Shown in pieces: positions 1 through 8,723 of a DNA stretch of 64,000 bases. The translations under genes and the position numbers were made by a program. Source of the DNA: Acetobacteraceae bacterium (GTDB taxonomy: Bacteria > Pseudomonadota > Alphaproteobacteria > Acetobacterales > Acetobacteraceae); contig JAMXLO010000122.1 of the NCBI GenBank assembly GCA_024280945.1, forward strand, positions 1 through 64,000. Reading direction: 5' to 3'. Position 1 is the stretch's first letter; each line of letters opens with the position of its first letter. The notes below the pieces were generated by a model that was not told the DNA's origin, did not search any database, and was given only the letters and a program-made list of their open reading frames with translations.

Positions 1-50
1 AGCTGTAACAGCACGGCTGGCCGGGATGGTCCAGAGCAGCTTTCATCCGC

Positions 51-71
51 GTCGGAACATCTAGTTCCGAC
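51..71. promoter_or_regulatory. Inverted repeat, possible operator
   Basis: Perfect 8-bp arms (GTCGGAAC at 51-58, GTTCCGAC at 64-71) around a 5-nt spacer, ending 28 bp before the ATG of the RidA-like gene at 100. Size and position fit a dimeric repressor site or a short hairpin. The role is inference; no regulator gene adjoins it inside the window. Confidence 0.3.
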
Positions 72-99
72 CGTAGCCATCGACAGACGGGAGCCAGGC

Positions 100-466
100 A
101 TGACATCGCGAGTCGAGACCTCGACGCTCATAGGTCCTTACAACCACATCGCCAGGTGGACGACCATATCGCGGCACAGCGGGCGTGGACCCGACGACCG
201 GGCAACTTGCAGGACCCGATGTCGCAACGCAGACAAAGCGGATGCTGCAATCGTTCAAGGTGATGCCGAACACCGCCTCCGACCTTGACCACACTATGCA
301 TATCAACATCTTCCTCAAGAGCATGGCGGATTTCGATGCCATGAATGCGGCCTGTGCCGAGGTGATGGGCGGGCATCGTCCGGCGCGCACGGTCGTTGCC
401 GTCAGTGAGCTGCCTAAAGCCGGCTTGCTGCTGACAATGAACCTGGTGGCGGTGCAGCGATCCTAG
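100..466 (+). pseudogene. RidA/YjgF-family protein, frameshifted
   Basis: RidA-family proteins are small trimeric enamine/imine deaminases. An ATG at 100 follows a GGGAG ribosome site and encodes a RidA-like start containing GPYNHIAR. The frame is lost near 156. A short piece (VDD) lies in a second frame, and the rest (GTAGVDPTTG through HRPARTVVAV to the stop at 466) lies in a third. The C-terminal part keeps the RPAR arginine segment, but the position usually holding a glutamate near the end reads MNLVA, so it was probably a divergent Rid paralogue. At least two indels are needed to rebuild one frame, with a few bases probably missing near the SG motif. A translatable C-terminal fragment from GTG 185 is possible. 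Sequencing error cannot be excluded. Confidence 0.6.
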
Positions 467-552
467 TCACCGCGGAACATGCGCCGGCGGTTGTCGCGCC
501 TGACCTCCCGCCGCACAATGCTCGCGAAAACGATGCAGGAGCAAGCCGCACC

Positions 553-1500
553 ATGACCTCGCGTTGGGAGCAGGGATCACCCATCCGCTATCCGGACCCC
601 GACATCGTCTCGCTCGATCCGCGCTTCGAGCGCATCGCGTTGGGACACGCGGCGATCGAGCGTATCGCCACCAATTGCCGCTTTACCGAAGGACCGGTGT
701 GGTTCGGCGACACGCGGCAGTTGCTGTGGAGCGACATTCCGAACGATCGCATCATGCGCTGGGACGAGGAAACCGGGGCGGTGAGCGTGTTCCGGCGTCC
801 GTCACACTACGCCAATGGCAACACGCGCGACCGACAGGGACGGCTGATCACCTGCGAAATGGGCAGTCAGCGACTGACCCGCACCGAATATGACGGCACG
901 ATCACCGTGCTGGCCGAACGCTTCGAGGGCAAACGACTGACCGGGCCCAACGACGTGGTGGTGAAATCGGACGGCTCGATCTGGTTCAGCGACAACGGCG
1001 CGGGTATCCGGGGCAACTACCTCGGGCACAAGGGTGAGGCGGAGCTGCCGTTCCGGGTGTATCGCATCGATGGCCGCACGGGTGCGCTCACGGTGGCGAT
1101 CGATGACATGGCGCGACCGAACGGGCTTGCGTTCTCTCCGGACGAATCGAAACTTTATGTGGTCGATACGCCGGCAGAGCCGAAGACCACCCACGTGTAC
1201 GACATCGTGGATGATGGCATGCGAGCGGTGAACGGACGCGTGTTCTTCGACACCAAAGGTTGGGCTGACGGCATCAGAGTGGATACCGAGGGCAACGTGT
1301 GGTGCGGGTTCACCGGGGGCGAGGGCGAGGATGGCGTGGCGGTGTTCGCGCCGGATGGCAAACTGATCGGCCGCATCCTGCTGCCCGAGCGGTGCGCCAA
1401 CGTGTGCTTCGGTGGGGCGAAGCGGAACCGTTTGTTCATGGCCGCGAGCCAGTCAGTGTATGCGCTGTATGTCGAGACACAAGGTGTGCTGGGAGGATAA
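553..1500 (+). CDS. SMP-30/gluconolactonase family lactonase
   Basis: A 315-residue six-bladed beta-propeller of the SMP-30/gluconolactonase/LRE family, which hydrolyses sugar lactones or related esters using one divalent metal. The expected metal ligands are visible: Glu46 in EGPVW, Asn190 in RPNGLAF and Asp239 in WADGI. The NGNT and TGPND loops typical of bacterial gluconolactonases are also present. There is no signal peptide, so it is probably cytoplasmic. The ATG at 553 has AGGAG about 10 nt upstream. It is convergent with the esterase at 1522-2529. The substrate cannot be deduced; nearby genes do not define a sugar pathway. Confidence 0.85.
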   Translation: MTSRWEQGSPIRYPDPDIVSLDPRFERIALGHAAIERIATNCRFTEGPVWFGDTRQLLWSDIPNDRIMRWDEETGAVSVFRRPSHYANGNTRDRQGRLITCEMGSQRLTRTEYDGTITVLAERFEGKRLTGPNDVVVKSDGSIWFSDNGAGIRGNYLGHKGEAELPFRVYRIDGRTGALTVAIDDMARPNGLAFSPDESKLYVVDTPAEPKTTHVYDIVDDGMRAVNGRVFFDTKGWADGIRVDTEGNVWCGFTGGEGEDGVAVFAPDGKLIGRILLPERCANVCFGGAKRNRLFMAASQSVYALYVETQGVLGG

Positions 1501-1521
1501 CGATCAGCCCGGCGTAACGGG

Positions 1522-2529
1522 TCAACCGACCAGTGCCTTGGCGAGAAACGGCAGGCTTTCGTCCATCCGGTAATCGACGCCGCTATGGTTGTCGGGGAAC
1601 TCCTCATAGCGGTGCTCGATGCCGAGCTGCTTGAGCCGACGGACGAACCGACGCGCGCCATACAGCAGGTTGAACTGGTCCCTCTCGCCGCAGTCGATAT
1701 ACAGCGCCTTCAGCCGGCGCAGATTGTGGGCCTGGGTATCGATGGCAACGACGGGATCGTGCCGTAGCCAGTTCACCCAGCGTTCCTCGATCACCTCACA
1801 GGTGTCGAAGGTCACTGGCAGCCGCATGCCAAGGAACTGCGTCGGGTCGGGATCGTAACTGGCGGCCATGGCCAGTACGTTGAATACCTTGAATGCGCCG
1901 TCAGGGTGTTTCTTGGCATCCTCGAGTTGCTGCCACCAGCGTTCGATGGAGTTATCACTGCCAGCGAGGGCTCGCAGCGTTGCGGGCATGTCGGGCAGAT
2001 AGCACAGTTCGAAGCCCATATCGCCGGAGTGACATGCGACTGCCGACCAGATGTCGGAATGACGCAGCCCGTGCATGATGGCGCCATAGCCGCCGGAACT
2101 CTTGCCGAACACACCACGCCTTCCGTCGCCACCGCAGTGGAAGCGCTGCTCGATCGCGGGCAGCATTTCGTGCAGCAGGTAATCCTCCCACGCACCGATT
2201 GCCGCGGAGTTGATGTACTGATTGCCGCCCACGCGGGTGAAGCAGTCGGGGAACGCGACGACGGCCGGCGGCATGTGGCCTTCGCCGATCAGGCGATCGA
2301 GCCGTTCCGGCAGGTTCTCGCGGAAGCCGAACCAATTGGTGTGCCCAAGTCCGCTGCCAGTGAAGCCGACGAGGTCGACCAGCACCGGCAGTCCATCGCC
2401 GCTGTGGCCGGCGGGGACGTACACATCGACCAGCCGTGCCGTAGGATCGCCCAGCATGTTGGACTTGAGAGCTTCGCTCTCGACGGTGATTCTGCTGACT
2501 GTGCCCATGGGGCCAAAGAACTTGCGCAT
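1522..2529 (-). CDS. Alpha/beta-fold serine esterase (esterase D/enterochelin esterase-like)
   Basis: A 335-residue alpha/beta hydrolase of the esterase D superfamily, related to enterochelin esterase and feruloyl/acyl-ester hydrolases. The nucleophile elbow is GKSSGG, with Ser144 as probable nucleophile. A conserved core around GGNQYINS and a C-terminal FPDNHSG histidine segment complete the triad. The open frame continues upstream to 2646, into the preceding MFS gene, but homology begins near MGTVSRI. I therefore choose the ATG at 2529, 32 bp after the MFS stop, with GGGGA upstream. It is probably translated from the same transcript as the MFS transporter, perhaps coupling hydrolysis and transport. 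The substrate is unknown. Confidence 0.75.
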   Translation of the reverse strand: MRKFFGPMGTVSRITVESEALKSNMLGDPTARLVDVYVPAGHSGDGLPVLVDLVGFTGSGLGHTNWFGFRENLPERLDRLIGEGHMPPAVVAFPDCFTRVGGNQYINSAAIGAWEDYLLHEMLPAIEQRFHCGGDGRRGVFGKSSGGYGAIMHGLRHSDIWSAVACHSGDMGFELCYLPDMPATLRALAGSDNSIERWWQQLEDAKKHPDGAFKVFNVLAMAASYDPDPTQFLGMRLPVTFDTCEVIEERWVNWLRHDPVVAIDTQAHNLRRLKALYIDCGERDQFNLLYGARRFVRRLKQLGIEHRYEEFPDNHSGVDYRMDESLPFLAKALVG

Positions 2530-2561
2530 GACAGCGAGCACATCCCCACGTTGGGGGGCTG

Positions 2562-3749
2562 TCAATGCGGGGACACTGGACGGCGTGTTGTGGGCGCGAT
2601 CAGCAGAGCTGCGACGAGAGCGCTGAACAGAATGACGAACAGCCATAGCAGACCCTGCGGGCTGCGGATGTCCATCGCGAGGCCGCCAAGCGGCGGTCCC
2701 ACCAGTGCACCGAGCCCGTAAGCGATGATCATGGCCGCGTTGACGCTGACCAGCTCGCCGCCGCGGAACCGGTCACCCGCGATACTCAGCGCGACGGGGT
2801 AAATTCCCGAGGCCATCCCGCCCCAGACGAACAGCACAACGAACAGCGCTGCTTCCGGCATCGGCAGATTTGCCAGCAGTGCCGCACCCATCAGTCCGGC
2901 CACGCCGCACAGGCGCAGCGCCGCGATGCGAGAGACGCGGTCAGACAGCCAGCCGATCACGACCTGCAGGATGATCGAGCCGAAATAGACGGCGGAGAGA
3001 GTTGCCGCCGTCAGCCGCTCGCTCAATCCGCTGCGCACACCCCAGATCGGCAGCAGGCTCATCAGTGCGGCCTCGTAGAGGCCGAAGACGGCGACTGTCG
3101 CCATGATTTCAGGCGCCCGTAAGAACATGCGCAGCGGTGTGGCAGCTGCTTCGCCGCCGAAAGTGCCGCCGGTCCGGCGGACACCCAATAGCGGGACGGC
3201 CGCAAGCGCACTGATGACAGCGTTGGCGACAAAGGGCGGCCAACCACTGATTCCGGTTATGGACAGGATCAGCGGGCCAAGTCCGAAGCCCGCCGAGAGA
3301 GCCGCGGCGTACACCCCGATGATACGCCCGCGACCCGCATCGCCGGCAAGTTGATTGATCCACGCTTCTCCCGCGGTGAAGATACTCGACCCGACCGCCG
3401 CACCAAGCGGACGCAGCACGAACCACGCGACGATGGTGTCGAACGGCTTCAGCGCCAGGAACAGTGCGATGTCGAGGCCGAAGCAAATGAGCAGGAAGTC
3501 GCGGATGCCGAAGTGGCGCACCAGGCGCGGGGCGAGCAACGGTCCGACGATCACGCCGATGAATGTTGCGCCGGCATTCAATCCATTCAGCGTTGCGTCA
3601 ACGCCGCGTTGCTCCAGCAGCAGGGACAGAAGCGGGCCGCCCTGACCCACGCTTAGTCCGAACACCGTGACCGACGCGATCGCCGCCGCCAGGCTCCAGC
3701 GCCGCTCGCGTTCGTGTTCTGGCAGCCTGCTTGCATTCATGCTTGGCAT
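2562..3749 (-). CDS. MFS transporter
   Basis: About 395 residues with some twelve hydrophobic helices, and a GRGRIIGVYAA segment and GWLSDR loop typical of the major facilitator superfamily. It resembles the YcaD-like/MFS_1 group. It is an inner-membrane secondary transporter whose substrate cannot be assigned. The open frame reaches 3830, but the first 27 codons are rich in Arg, Cys and Pro and do not look membrane-associated. ATG 3749 (MPSMNASRL) or 3740 is the likely start. Its promoter region is shared with the divergent Bcr/CflA gene starting at 3785, and the esterase follows 32 bp downstream. Confidence 0.8.
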   Translation of the reverse strand: MPSMNASRLPEHERERRWSLAAAIASVTVFGLSVGQGGPLLSLLLEQRGVDATLNGLNAGATFIGVIVGPLLAPRLVRHFGIRDFLLICFGLDIALFLALKPFDTIVAWFVLRPLGAAVGSSIFTAGEAWINQLAGDAGRGRIIGVYAAALSAGFGLGPLILSITGISGWPPFVANAVISALAAVPLLGVRRTGGTFGGEAAATPLRMFLRAPEIMATVAVFGLYEAALMSLLPIWGVRSGLSERLTAATLSAVYFGSIILQVVIGWLSDRVSRIAALRLCGVAGLMGAALLANLPMPEAALFVVLFVWGGMASGIYPVALSIAGDRFRGGELVSVNAAMIIAYGLGALVGPPLGGLAMDIRSPQGLLWLFVILFSALVAALLIAPTTRRPVSPH

Positions 3750-3784
3750 CGCCGCGGATCGGCTCCGACAGGGTGAGACAGGAC

Positions 3785-4978
3785 ATGGAGTGGCACAGAT
3801 CGCTGCTTTCCGGCAGCCGCGGAAAGGCACCGTTTCCGCTGATTGTGGCCGTGACCGCGTGCGGCACGCTGGGAATGCACCTGATCATCCCGGCGTTACC
3901 CGCAACCGCAAAGGCCCTCGAGGTTTCCGCAGGGACTGTCCAACTCACCATCACGCTGTACCTGATCGGCCTGGCGATCGGGCAGCTGCTGTATGGACCG
4001 ATATCCGATCGTTTCGGCCGCCGCCCCGTGCTGCTGGTGGGGCTCGCCGTGTTCACTCTGGCTGGCATTGCCAGCGCCGCCGCCCCGAATGCCTGGACGC
4101 TGGTGATTGCCCGCATCCTTCAATCGATCGGTGCGTGCGCCGGCCTGGTTCTGGGCCGTGCGATCGTGCGCGACTCCGCCACACCGGACCGGGCCGCGGC
4201 GCAGCTCGCGTTGTTGACGCTGGTGATGTCGGCGGCGCCTGCGATCGCCCCAGTGCTGGGCGGTTACGCCACCGCCTGGTTCGGCTGGCGCGCGGCATTC
4301 GCCCTGCTGGCGATTGTCGGCGGGGTCACGCTGGCTTTTGCAGTGGCGCTGCTGCCGGAGACAAACGCTCTACAGGCAAGTCCCAGGGCGTCGCTGCTGT
4401 TGAATTCGCTTCGCCTGTTCCGATCGCGCGCCTTCTGCGGGTTCGTGCTGGGCGGGGCCTGTACGACCACGTCGTTCTACGCCTTCATGGCGGCCTCGCC
4501 GTTCATCCTGGTCGACCTGCTGCACCAGCCGGCCGAACGCGTGGGGCTCTATTATCTGCTGCTGATGGCTGGGGTGGCGGCCGGCAGTCTGTCGGCCAAT
4601 CGTCTGGCGGGAAGGATCAGAACACCGAACGCGCTCCGGATCGCCAACTCGATCGCGATCGCCGGGTCTGCGTGTTTCCTGCTGGCCGACCTCGCCGGAT
4701 GGCTGAACGTGGTGTCAGTGATTGCACCGGTGGTGCTGTTCATGGTCGGTGCCGGCATGGCCAGTCCGTTCGCGCTGAGCGGCGCGGTCAGCGTCAATCC
4801 GCATGCGATCGGCGCCGCCTCCGGGCTGTACGGGTTCACGCAGATGGCTTACGGTGCCCTGTGCACCGTGGTGGTGGAGGTCTGGCGGCCGGGGTCGGTA
4901 TTCACCGTCGCAGTGGTCCTGTTCGGTTCGGCGCTGCTGGGCCAGGCGGCGCTGTCCTTCGCGGTGCGGCGGCACTGA
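3785..4978 (+). CDS. Bcr/CflA-family multidrug efflux MFS transporter
   Basis: A 397-residue twelve-helix exporter. The N-terminal half carries hallmarks of the DHA1 Bcr/CflA family: LYGPISDRFGRRPVL after helix 2, ARILQSIGA in helix 4, and a PAIAPVLGG motif C in helix 5. These proteins export drugs such as bicyclomycin by proton antiport across the inner membrane. An upstream ATG at 3731 would overlap the divergent gene and add an unsupported leader. ATG 3785 follows GGTGAG at a suitable distance and gives a normal N-terminus. The back-to-back arrangement with another MFS gene suggests a shared control region. Confidence 0.85.
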   Translation: MEWHRSLLSGSRGKAPFPLIVAVTACGTLGMHLIIPALPATAKALEVSAGTVQLTITLYLIGLAIGQLLYGPISDRFGRRPVLLVGLAVFTLAGIASAAAPNAWTLVIARILQSIGACAGLVLGRAIVRDSATPDRAAAQLALLTLVMSAAPAIAPVLGGYATAWFGWRAAFALLAIVGGVTLAFAVALLPETNALQASPRASLLLNSLRLFRSRAFCGFVLGGACTTTSFYAFMAASPFILVDLLHQPAERVGLYYLLLMAGVAAGSLSANRLAGRIRTPNALRIANSIAIAGSACFLLADLAGWLNVVSVIAPVVLFMVGAGMASPFALSGAVSVNPHAIGAASGLYGFTQMAYGALCTVVVEVWRPGSVFTVAVVLFGSALLGQAALSFAVRRH

Positions 4979-4984
4979 TGCAAT

Positions 4985-5287
4985 TCATCGCGCCGCACGC
5001 GATGGCGTCGGCAAGGTTCTTCTGCCTGGGACACTATTGCCGAGGTACATCGGCCACCTGTCGGTCACCGCCTCCAGGTCGATGTCTCCCCACTTCGGAT
5101 GGGTGCCTCGGGTTTCGCGTATGTCACCGACCACGTTCGCAAGCTTGTCGTGAATCAGCTCGAGCTGATCATGCTTGCTCTTCGACGCGAAGTTGCGCGT
5201 CACGAGCACCGCCCTGACAGCGAGCGACTGCACACCCTCCTGACCGAGGTTCCTGCAGGTCAGCGTCGTCCGGTCATAAGCCGGCGC
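4985..5287 (-). pseudogene. C-terminal remnant of a TAXI-type TRAP solute-binding protein
   Basis: About 100 codons on the minus strand read like the end of a TAXI-family periplasmic binding protein. A YDRT segment leads into SLAVRAVLVTR, then a helix-rich tail with HDKL, TRGTHP and YLGN. Upstream, the frame runs into the start of the plus-strand peptide-binding gene and no longer resembles the family; no start or signal peptide can be placed. I read it as a 3' fragment left after deletion. The assignment is by recognition of this motif order only and is moderate at best. Confidence 0.4.
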
Positions 5288-5409
5288 CAGCCGCGTCGCC
5301 GCACGACGCCAGCGTGGCGACCGCCGCTGCGGATAGCGGTCCGATCGGTGAGGATTTGACGTTCCGCAGCGCGATGCACACGCTGCCGGACCACGCAATG
5401 GTTCCCGGC

Positions 5410-6978
5410 ATGCGACGCACGCTTCTCTTGTTGTCCAGCTTCCTTGCCCTGAGCACCGCGGCCTCGGCCGCCGAGCTACGCCTGGGACTGGCGGTCGAGC
5501 CGGATTCGATCGATCCGCACTACCACAACTTTGGTGGCAACAAGGGGCTGATGCCCAATGTGTTCGATGCCCTGACATCGATCGATCCGCAGGATCACCT
5601 GATCCCGGACCTCGCACTGTCCTGGCAGTTGACCGACAGCACGACATGGGAATTCAGGCTGCGCGAAGGCGTCACCTTTTCCGATGGTACGCCGCTGACC
5701 GCCGATGATGTCGCCTTCACCATCGACCGCGTGCCGACTGTGCCGACCACCGTCACCGATATGTCCGAATATGTGAAGCAGATCGCGCGGATCGAAGTGA
5801 TGGACCCGCACACCGTGCGGTTCCAAACCAAGGGACCGTTCCCGCTCGCCCCCGAATACCTGTCCGCCATCGGCATCGTGTCGCGTGCGCACGGCGCAAG
5901 CGCCAGCACGGCCGATTACAACAGCGGCAAGGCGGCGATCGGCACCGGGCCTTTCCACTTCGTGAGCTGGGCCCGCGGTGATCGGATCACACTGACGCGC
6001 AATGAAAAATGGTGGGGAGGAACGCCGGCATGGGACAACGTCACCATCCGCTACATCAGGAACCCCGCCTCGCGCCTTGCTGCGCTGCTCGCAGGCGATG
6101 TGCAGCTGATCGATCAGGTGTCGGTGCAGGATATTGCGCGCGTCAAGGACGATGCGCGCTTCACCCTTGCGTCCGGTCTGTCCGACGACATCGTCGGCTT
6201 TGTGTTCGACGTGCAGGAACGCTCTTCGCCAAAGATCAGTGGTAATGATGGCGCACCGCTGCCGGTAAATCCGTTCCGCGACCGCCGCGTGCGCGAGGCA
6301 GTGAACCTGGCGATCGACCGCATCGCCATTCGCGATCGGATCATGAATGGCCAGTCCGATCCCGACAATCAGTACATGAAGCCGGGCCAGTATGGTTACG
6401 ATCGCGACCTGTCGCCATTGCACTTCGATCCGCAGCGCGCGCGGCAATTGCTGGGCGAGGCCGGGTATCCGGACGGCTTCCGCCTGACCGTGTCGTGTCA
6501 GAACGACCGCTTCGTCAACGATGCGGCGATCTGCCAGACGCTCGCGCAGATGCTGACGCGTATCGGCATCGCAGCCACGCCGGAGGTAATGCCGCACGCG
6601 GTGTGGGTGCCGCGTGCCAACCGGCACGAATTCAGCCTGTTCACCTACTTCTGGACCATCGATACGCCCGAGCCGTCGATCATGCTGATCAGCCAGCTCG
6701 CCACGCCGGATGCCGGGCGCGGGCGTGGCGCATTCAACCGCGGCGTCTATAGTAACCCGGCGTTCGATGCGGCATTGGATCAGGCGCTGGTGACGCTCGA
6801 CCGCGAGGCGCGCGAGGCGCTGCTGATCAAGGCCACCGACATCGCCTTCCGCGATTGCGCGCTGACGCCATTGCACCACCAGTTCAACATCGAGGCGATG
6901 ACGCGTAGCATTCGCCACGCACCCAGGATCGACGGCCATCTGCGTGCCGTCGAAGTCCAGCCGAAGAAGGGAGAATGA
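5410..6978 (+). CDS. Peptide-type ABC transporter substrate-binding protein (family 5)
   Basis: A 522-residue periplasmic binding protein of the DppA/OppA (SBP_bac_5) family, which delivers peptides, nickel chelates, opines or glutathione to an ABC importer. A Sec signal peptide (MRRTLLLLSS to ASA) precedes the mature AELRLGL. The family core follows: EPDSIDPHYHN, DLALSW, and FRLREGVTFSDGTPLTADDV. ATG 5410 is chosen because it begins the signal peptide; 5398 is possible. No permease or ATPase gene is nearby, so it is an orphan that must borrow membrane components. Its stop meets the gamma-glutamyltransferase-like gene, so gamma-glutamyl peptides or glutathione are plausible ligands (inference). 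Confidence 0.85.
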   Translation: MRRTLLLLSSFLALSTAASAAELRLGLAVEPDSIDPHYHNFGGNKGLMPNVFDALTSIDPQDHLIPDLALSWQLTDSTTWEFRLREGVTFSDGTPLTADDVAFTIDRVPTVPTTVTDMSEYVKQIARIEVMDPHTVRFQTKGPFPLAPEYLSAIGIVSRAHGASASTADYNSGKAAIGTGPFHFVSWARGDRITLTRNEKWWGGTPAWDNVTIRYIRNPASRLAALLAGDVQLIDQVSVQDIARVKDDARFTLASGLSDDIVGFVFDVQERSSPKISGNDGAPLPVNPFRDRRVREAVNLAIDRIAIRDRIMNGQSDPDNQYMKPGQYGYDRDLSPLHFDPQRARQLLGEAGYPDGFRLTVSCQNDRFVNDAAICQTLAQMLTRIGIAATPEVMPHAVWVPRANRHEFSLFTYFWTIDTPEPSIMLISQLATPDAGRGRGAFNRGVYSNPAFDAALDQALVTLDREAREALLIKATDIAFRDCALTPLHHQFNIEAMTRSIRHAPRIDGHLRAVEVQPKKGE

Positions 6979-6980
6979 CG

Positions 6981-8723
6981 ATGGCCGACCAGCACCGCAT
7001 GCCGACGCATCATCCGCGCATCATCGGCACGCGGCACATGGTGTCGTCGGCCAACTACCTGGCAGCCGAGACGGGTTTCGCAATTCTCGAAGCGGGCGGC
7101 AATGCGATCGATGCCGGCGTCGCCGGTGGCATCGCGCTCGGTGTGCTGCAGTGCGAATACGTGCACTTCGCCGGCGTCGCGCCGATCATGATCCGCCTCG
7201 CGGAGACCGGCGAGACGGTATCGATCAGTGGCCTTGGACCCTGGCCGAACTTGGCCAGCGCCGCGTGGTTCCGCGAGCAGCAAGGCGGTCGTATCCTGTC
7301 CAACGTCAAGCGCTGCGTGGTGCCCGCGGCACCGGATGCCTGGATCACCGCGCTGGAACGCTATGGCACTATGAGCTTCGGCGACGTCGCCAACGCGGCG
7401 ATCCGCTTTGGTCGCGAAGGCTTCGGCTTCCAGTCGATCTCACACGAAGTGATGACGGAAGCGGTCGACACCATCCGCCGCTATCCACAGAACGCCGCGA
7501 TCTATCTGCCGAACGGTCAGGTGCCGAAGCCCGGAACCCGCTTCTTCCAAAGCGATCTTGCCAACTCGATCCAGTATATGGCGGACCAGGAGGCCGCTGC
7601 CGCACGCAAGGGCGGACGTGCGGCGGGATTGGCTGCCGCACGCGATGCGTTCTATCGCGGCGATATCGCGCAGAAGATCGTCGCCTATCATAAGGCGAAC
7701 GACGGATGGCTGCGGGAAGACGACCTGGCTGAGTTCCGCTCGGATGTCGAGACGCCGCTCTCTGTGCGATATGGCGATGTGACGGTGTTCGGTTGTCGCC
7801 CCTGGTGCCAGGGACCAGTGCTGCTGCAGACGCTGAAGATCCTCGACGGTATCGATTTACAGGCGCTGGGCCATAACTCGCCCGCTTATGTCCATACACT
7901 GATAGAGGCGCTGAAGCTCGCCTTCGCCGATCGCCACGTCTATTACGGCGACCCGAAGTTTGTCGATGTGCCGATCGATGCGTTGCTGAGTGACGCGTAC
8001 GCGGCGAGGCGGCGCACGCTGATCGACCCGCTCAGGGCGTGTCCGGAAATGCCGCAAGCCGGCACAGCAGAAGAACTCGGCCTTGCGGCCCGTGCTGCAC
8101 CCGCTGTCAAAGCGGATCGCGAATATGTCGAGGGCGATCCCGACACCTCTTACGTCTGCGCCATCGATCGGGAGGGAAATTGCTTCTCGGCCACGCCAAG
8201 CGATGGCGCGATCAACGGCCCGGTGATTCCTGGCACGGGTCTCGCACCTTCGTCGCGCGGCATGCAGTCATGGACCGATCCGGCGCACCCGGCCTGCCTG
8301 GCACCGGGGAAGCGACCGCGCCTCACGCCAAATCCGTCGATTGCCATGCGTGACGGCAAGTGGATCATGCCGTTCGGTTCACCGGGCAATGACGTGCAAC
8401 CGCAGGCGATGCTGCAGGTCTTCCTCAACATGGTGGTGTTCGACATGACGCCGCAGCGGGCGATCGAGCAACCGCGCTTTGCCTCATCCAGTTTTCCCTC
8501 CTCGTCCGACCCGCACAGCTACACGCCGGGCCGCATGAGTATGGAGCGGCGCTTCAGCGATGCGACGGCAGCGGCGCTCGATCAGATGGGACACAGCGTC
8601 AACTGGTGGCGGGAGTGGGAATGGAAGGCTGGCTGCGTCTGCGCTGTCGTGCATGACCGTGAAAGCGGCCTGTTGGAGGGCGGTGCCGATATACGCCGTC
8701 CAGGCGGCGTGCGCGGGTGGTGA
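6981..8723 (+). CDS. Gamma-glutamyltransferase family protein (Ntn hydrolase)
   Basis: About 580 residues covering both halves of a gamma-glutamyltransferase-like Ntn hydrolase. Such enzymes self-cleave and use the exposed threonine to transfer or hydrolyse gamma-glutamyl or related acyl groups. The cleavage site is at DPD-TSYVCAID (Thr near residue 390), followed by GNCFSATPSDG and the glycine-rich FGSPGND loop. EAGGNAIDA near the N-terminus is a family signature. No signal peptide is seen, unlike periplasmic E. coli Ggt, so it may be cytoplasmic. ATG 6975 overlaps the previous stop, but AAGGGAG is better spaced for ATG 6981. It is co-transcribed with the binding protein upstream and cdh downstream. 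Confidence 0.85.
   Translation: MADQHRMPTHHPRIIGTRHMVSSANYLAAETGFAILEAGGNAIDAGVAGGIALGVLQCEYVHFAGVAPIMIRLAETGETVSISGLGPWPNLASAAWFREQQGGRILSNVKRCVVPAAPDAWITALERYGTMSFGDVANAAIRFGREGFGFQSISHEVMTEAVDTIRRYPQNAAIYLPNGQVPKPGTRFFQSDLANSIQYMADQEAAAARKGGRAAGLAAARDAFYRGDIAQKIVAYHKANDGWLREDDLAEFRSDVETPLSVRYGDVTVFGCRPWCQGPVLLQTLKILDGIDLQALGHNSPAYVHTLIEALKLAFADRHVYYGDPKFVDVPIDALLSDAYAARRRTLIDPLRACPEMPQAGTAEELGLAARAAPAVKADREYVEGDPDTSYVCAIDREGNCFSATPSDGAINGPVIPGTGLAPSSRGMQSWTDPAHPACLAPGKRPRLTPNPSIAMRDGKWIMPFGSPGNDVQPQAMLQVFLNMVVFDMTPQRAIEQPRFASSSFPSSSDPHSYTPGRMSMERRFSDATAAALDQMGHSVNWWREWEWKAGCVCAVVHDRESGLLEGGADIRRPGGVRGW

Noticed and set aside
3667-5217. 516-codon plus-strand frame overlapping the Bcr/CflA transporter.
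   Set aside because: Arg/Gly-rich with no membrane helices; the transporter frame is the real one.
5476-6939. 487-codon minus-strand frame opposite the peptide-binding protein gene.
   Set aside because: Antisense of a well-supported gene, with no domain motif; typical GC-rich shadow.
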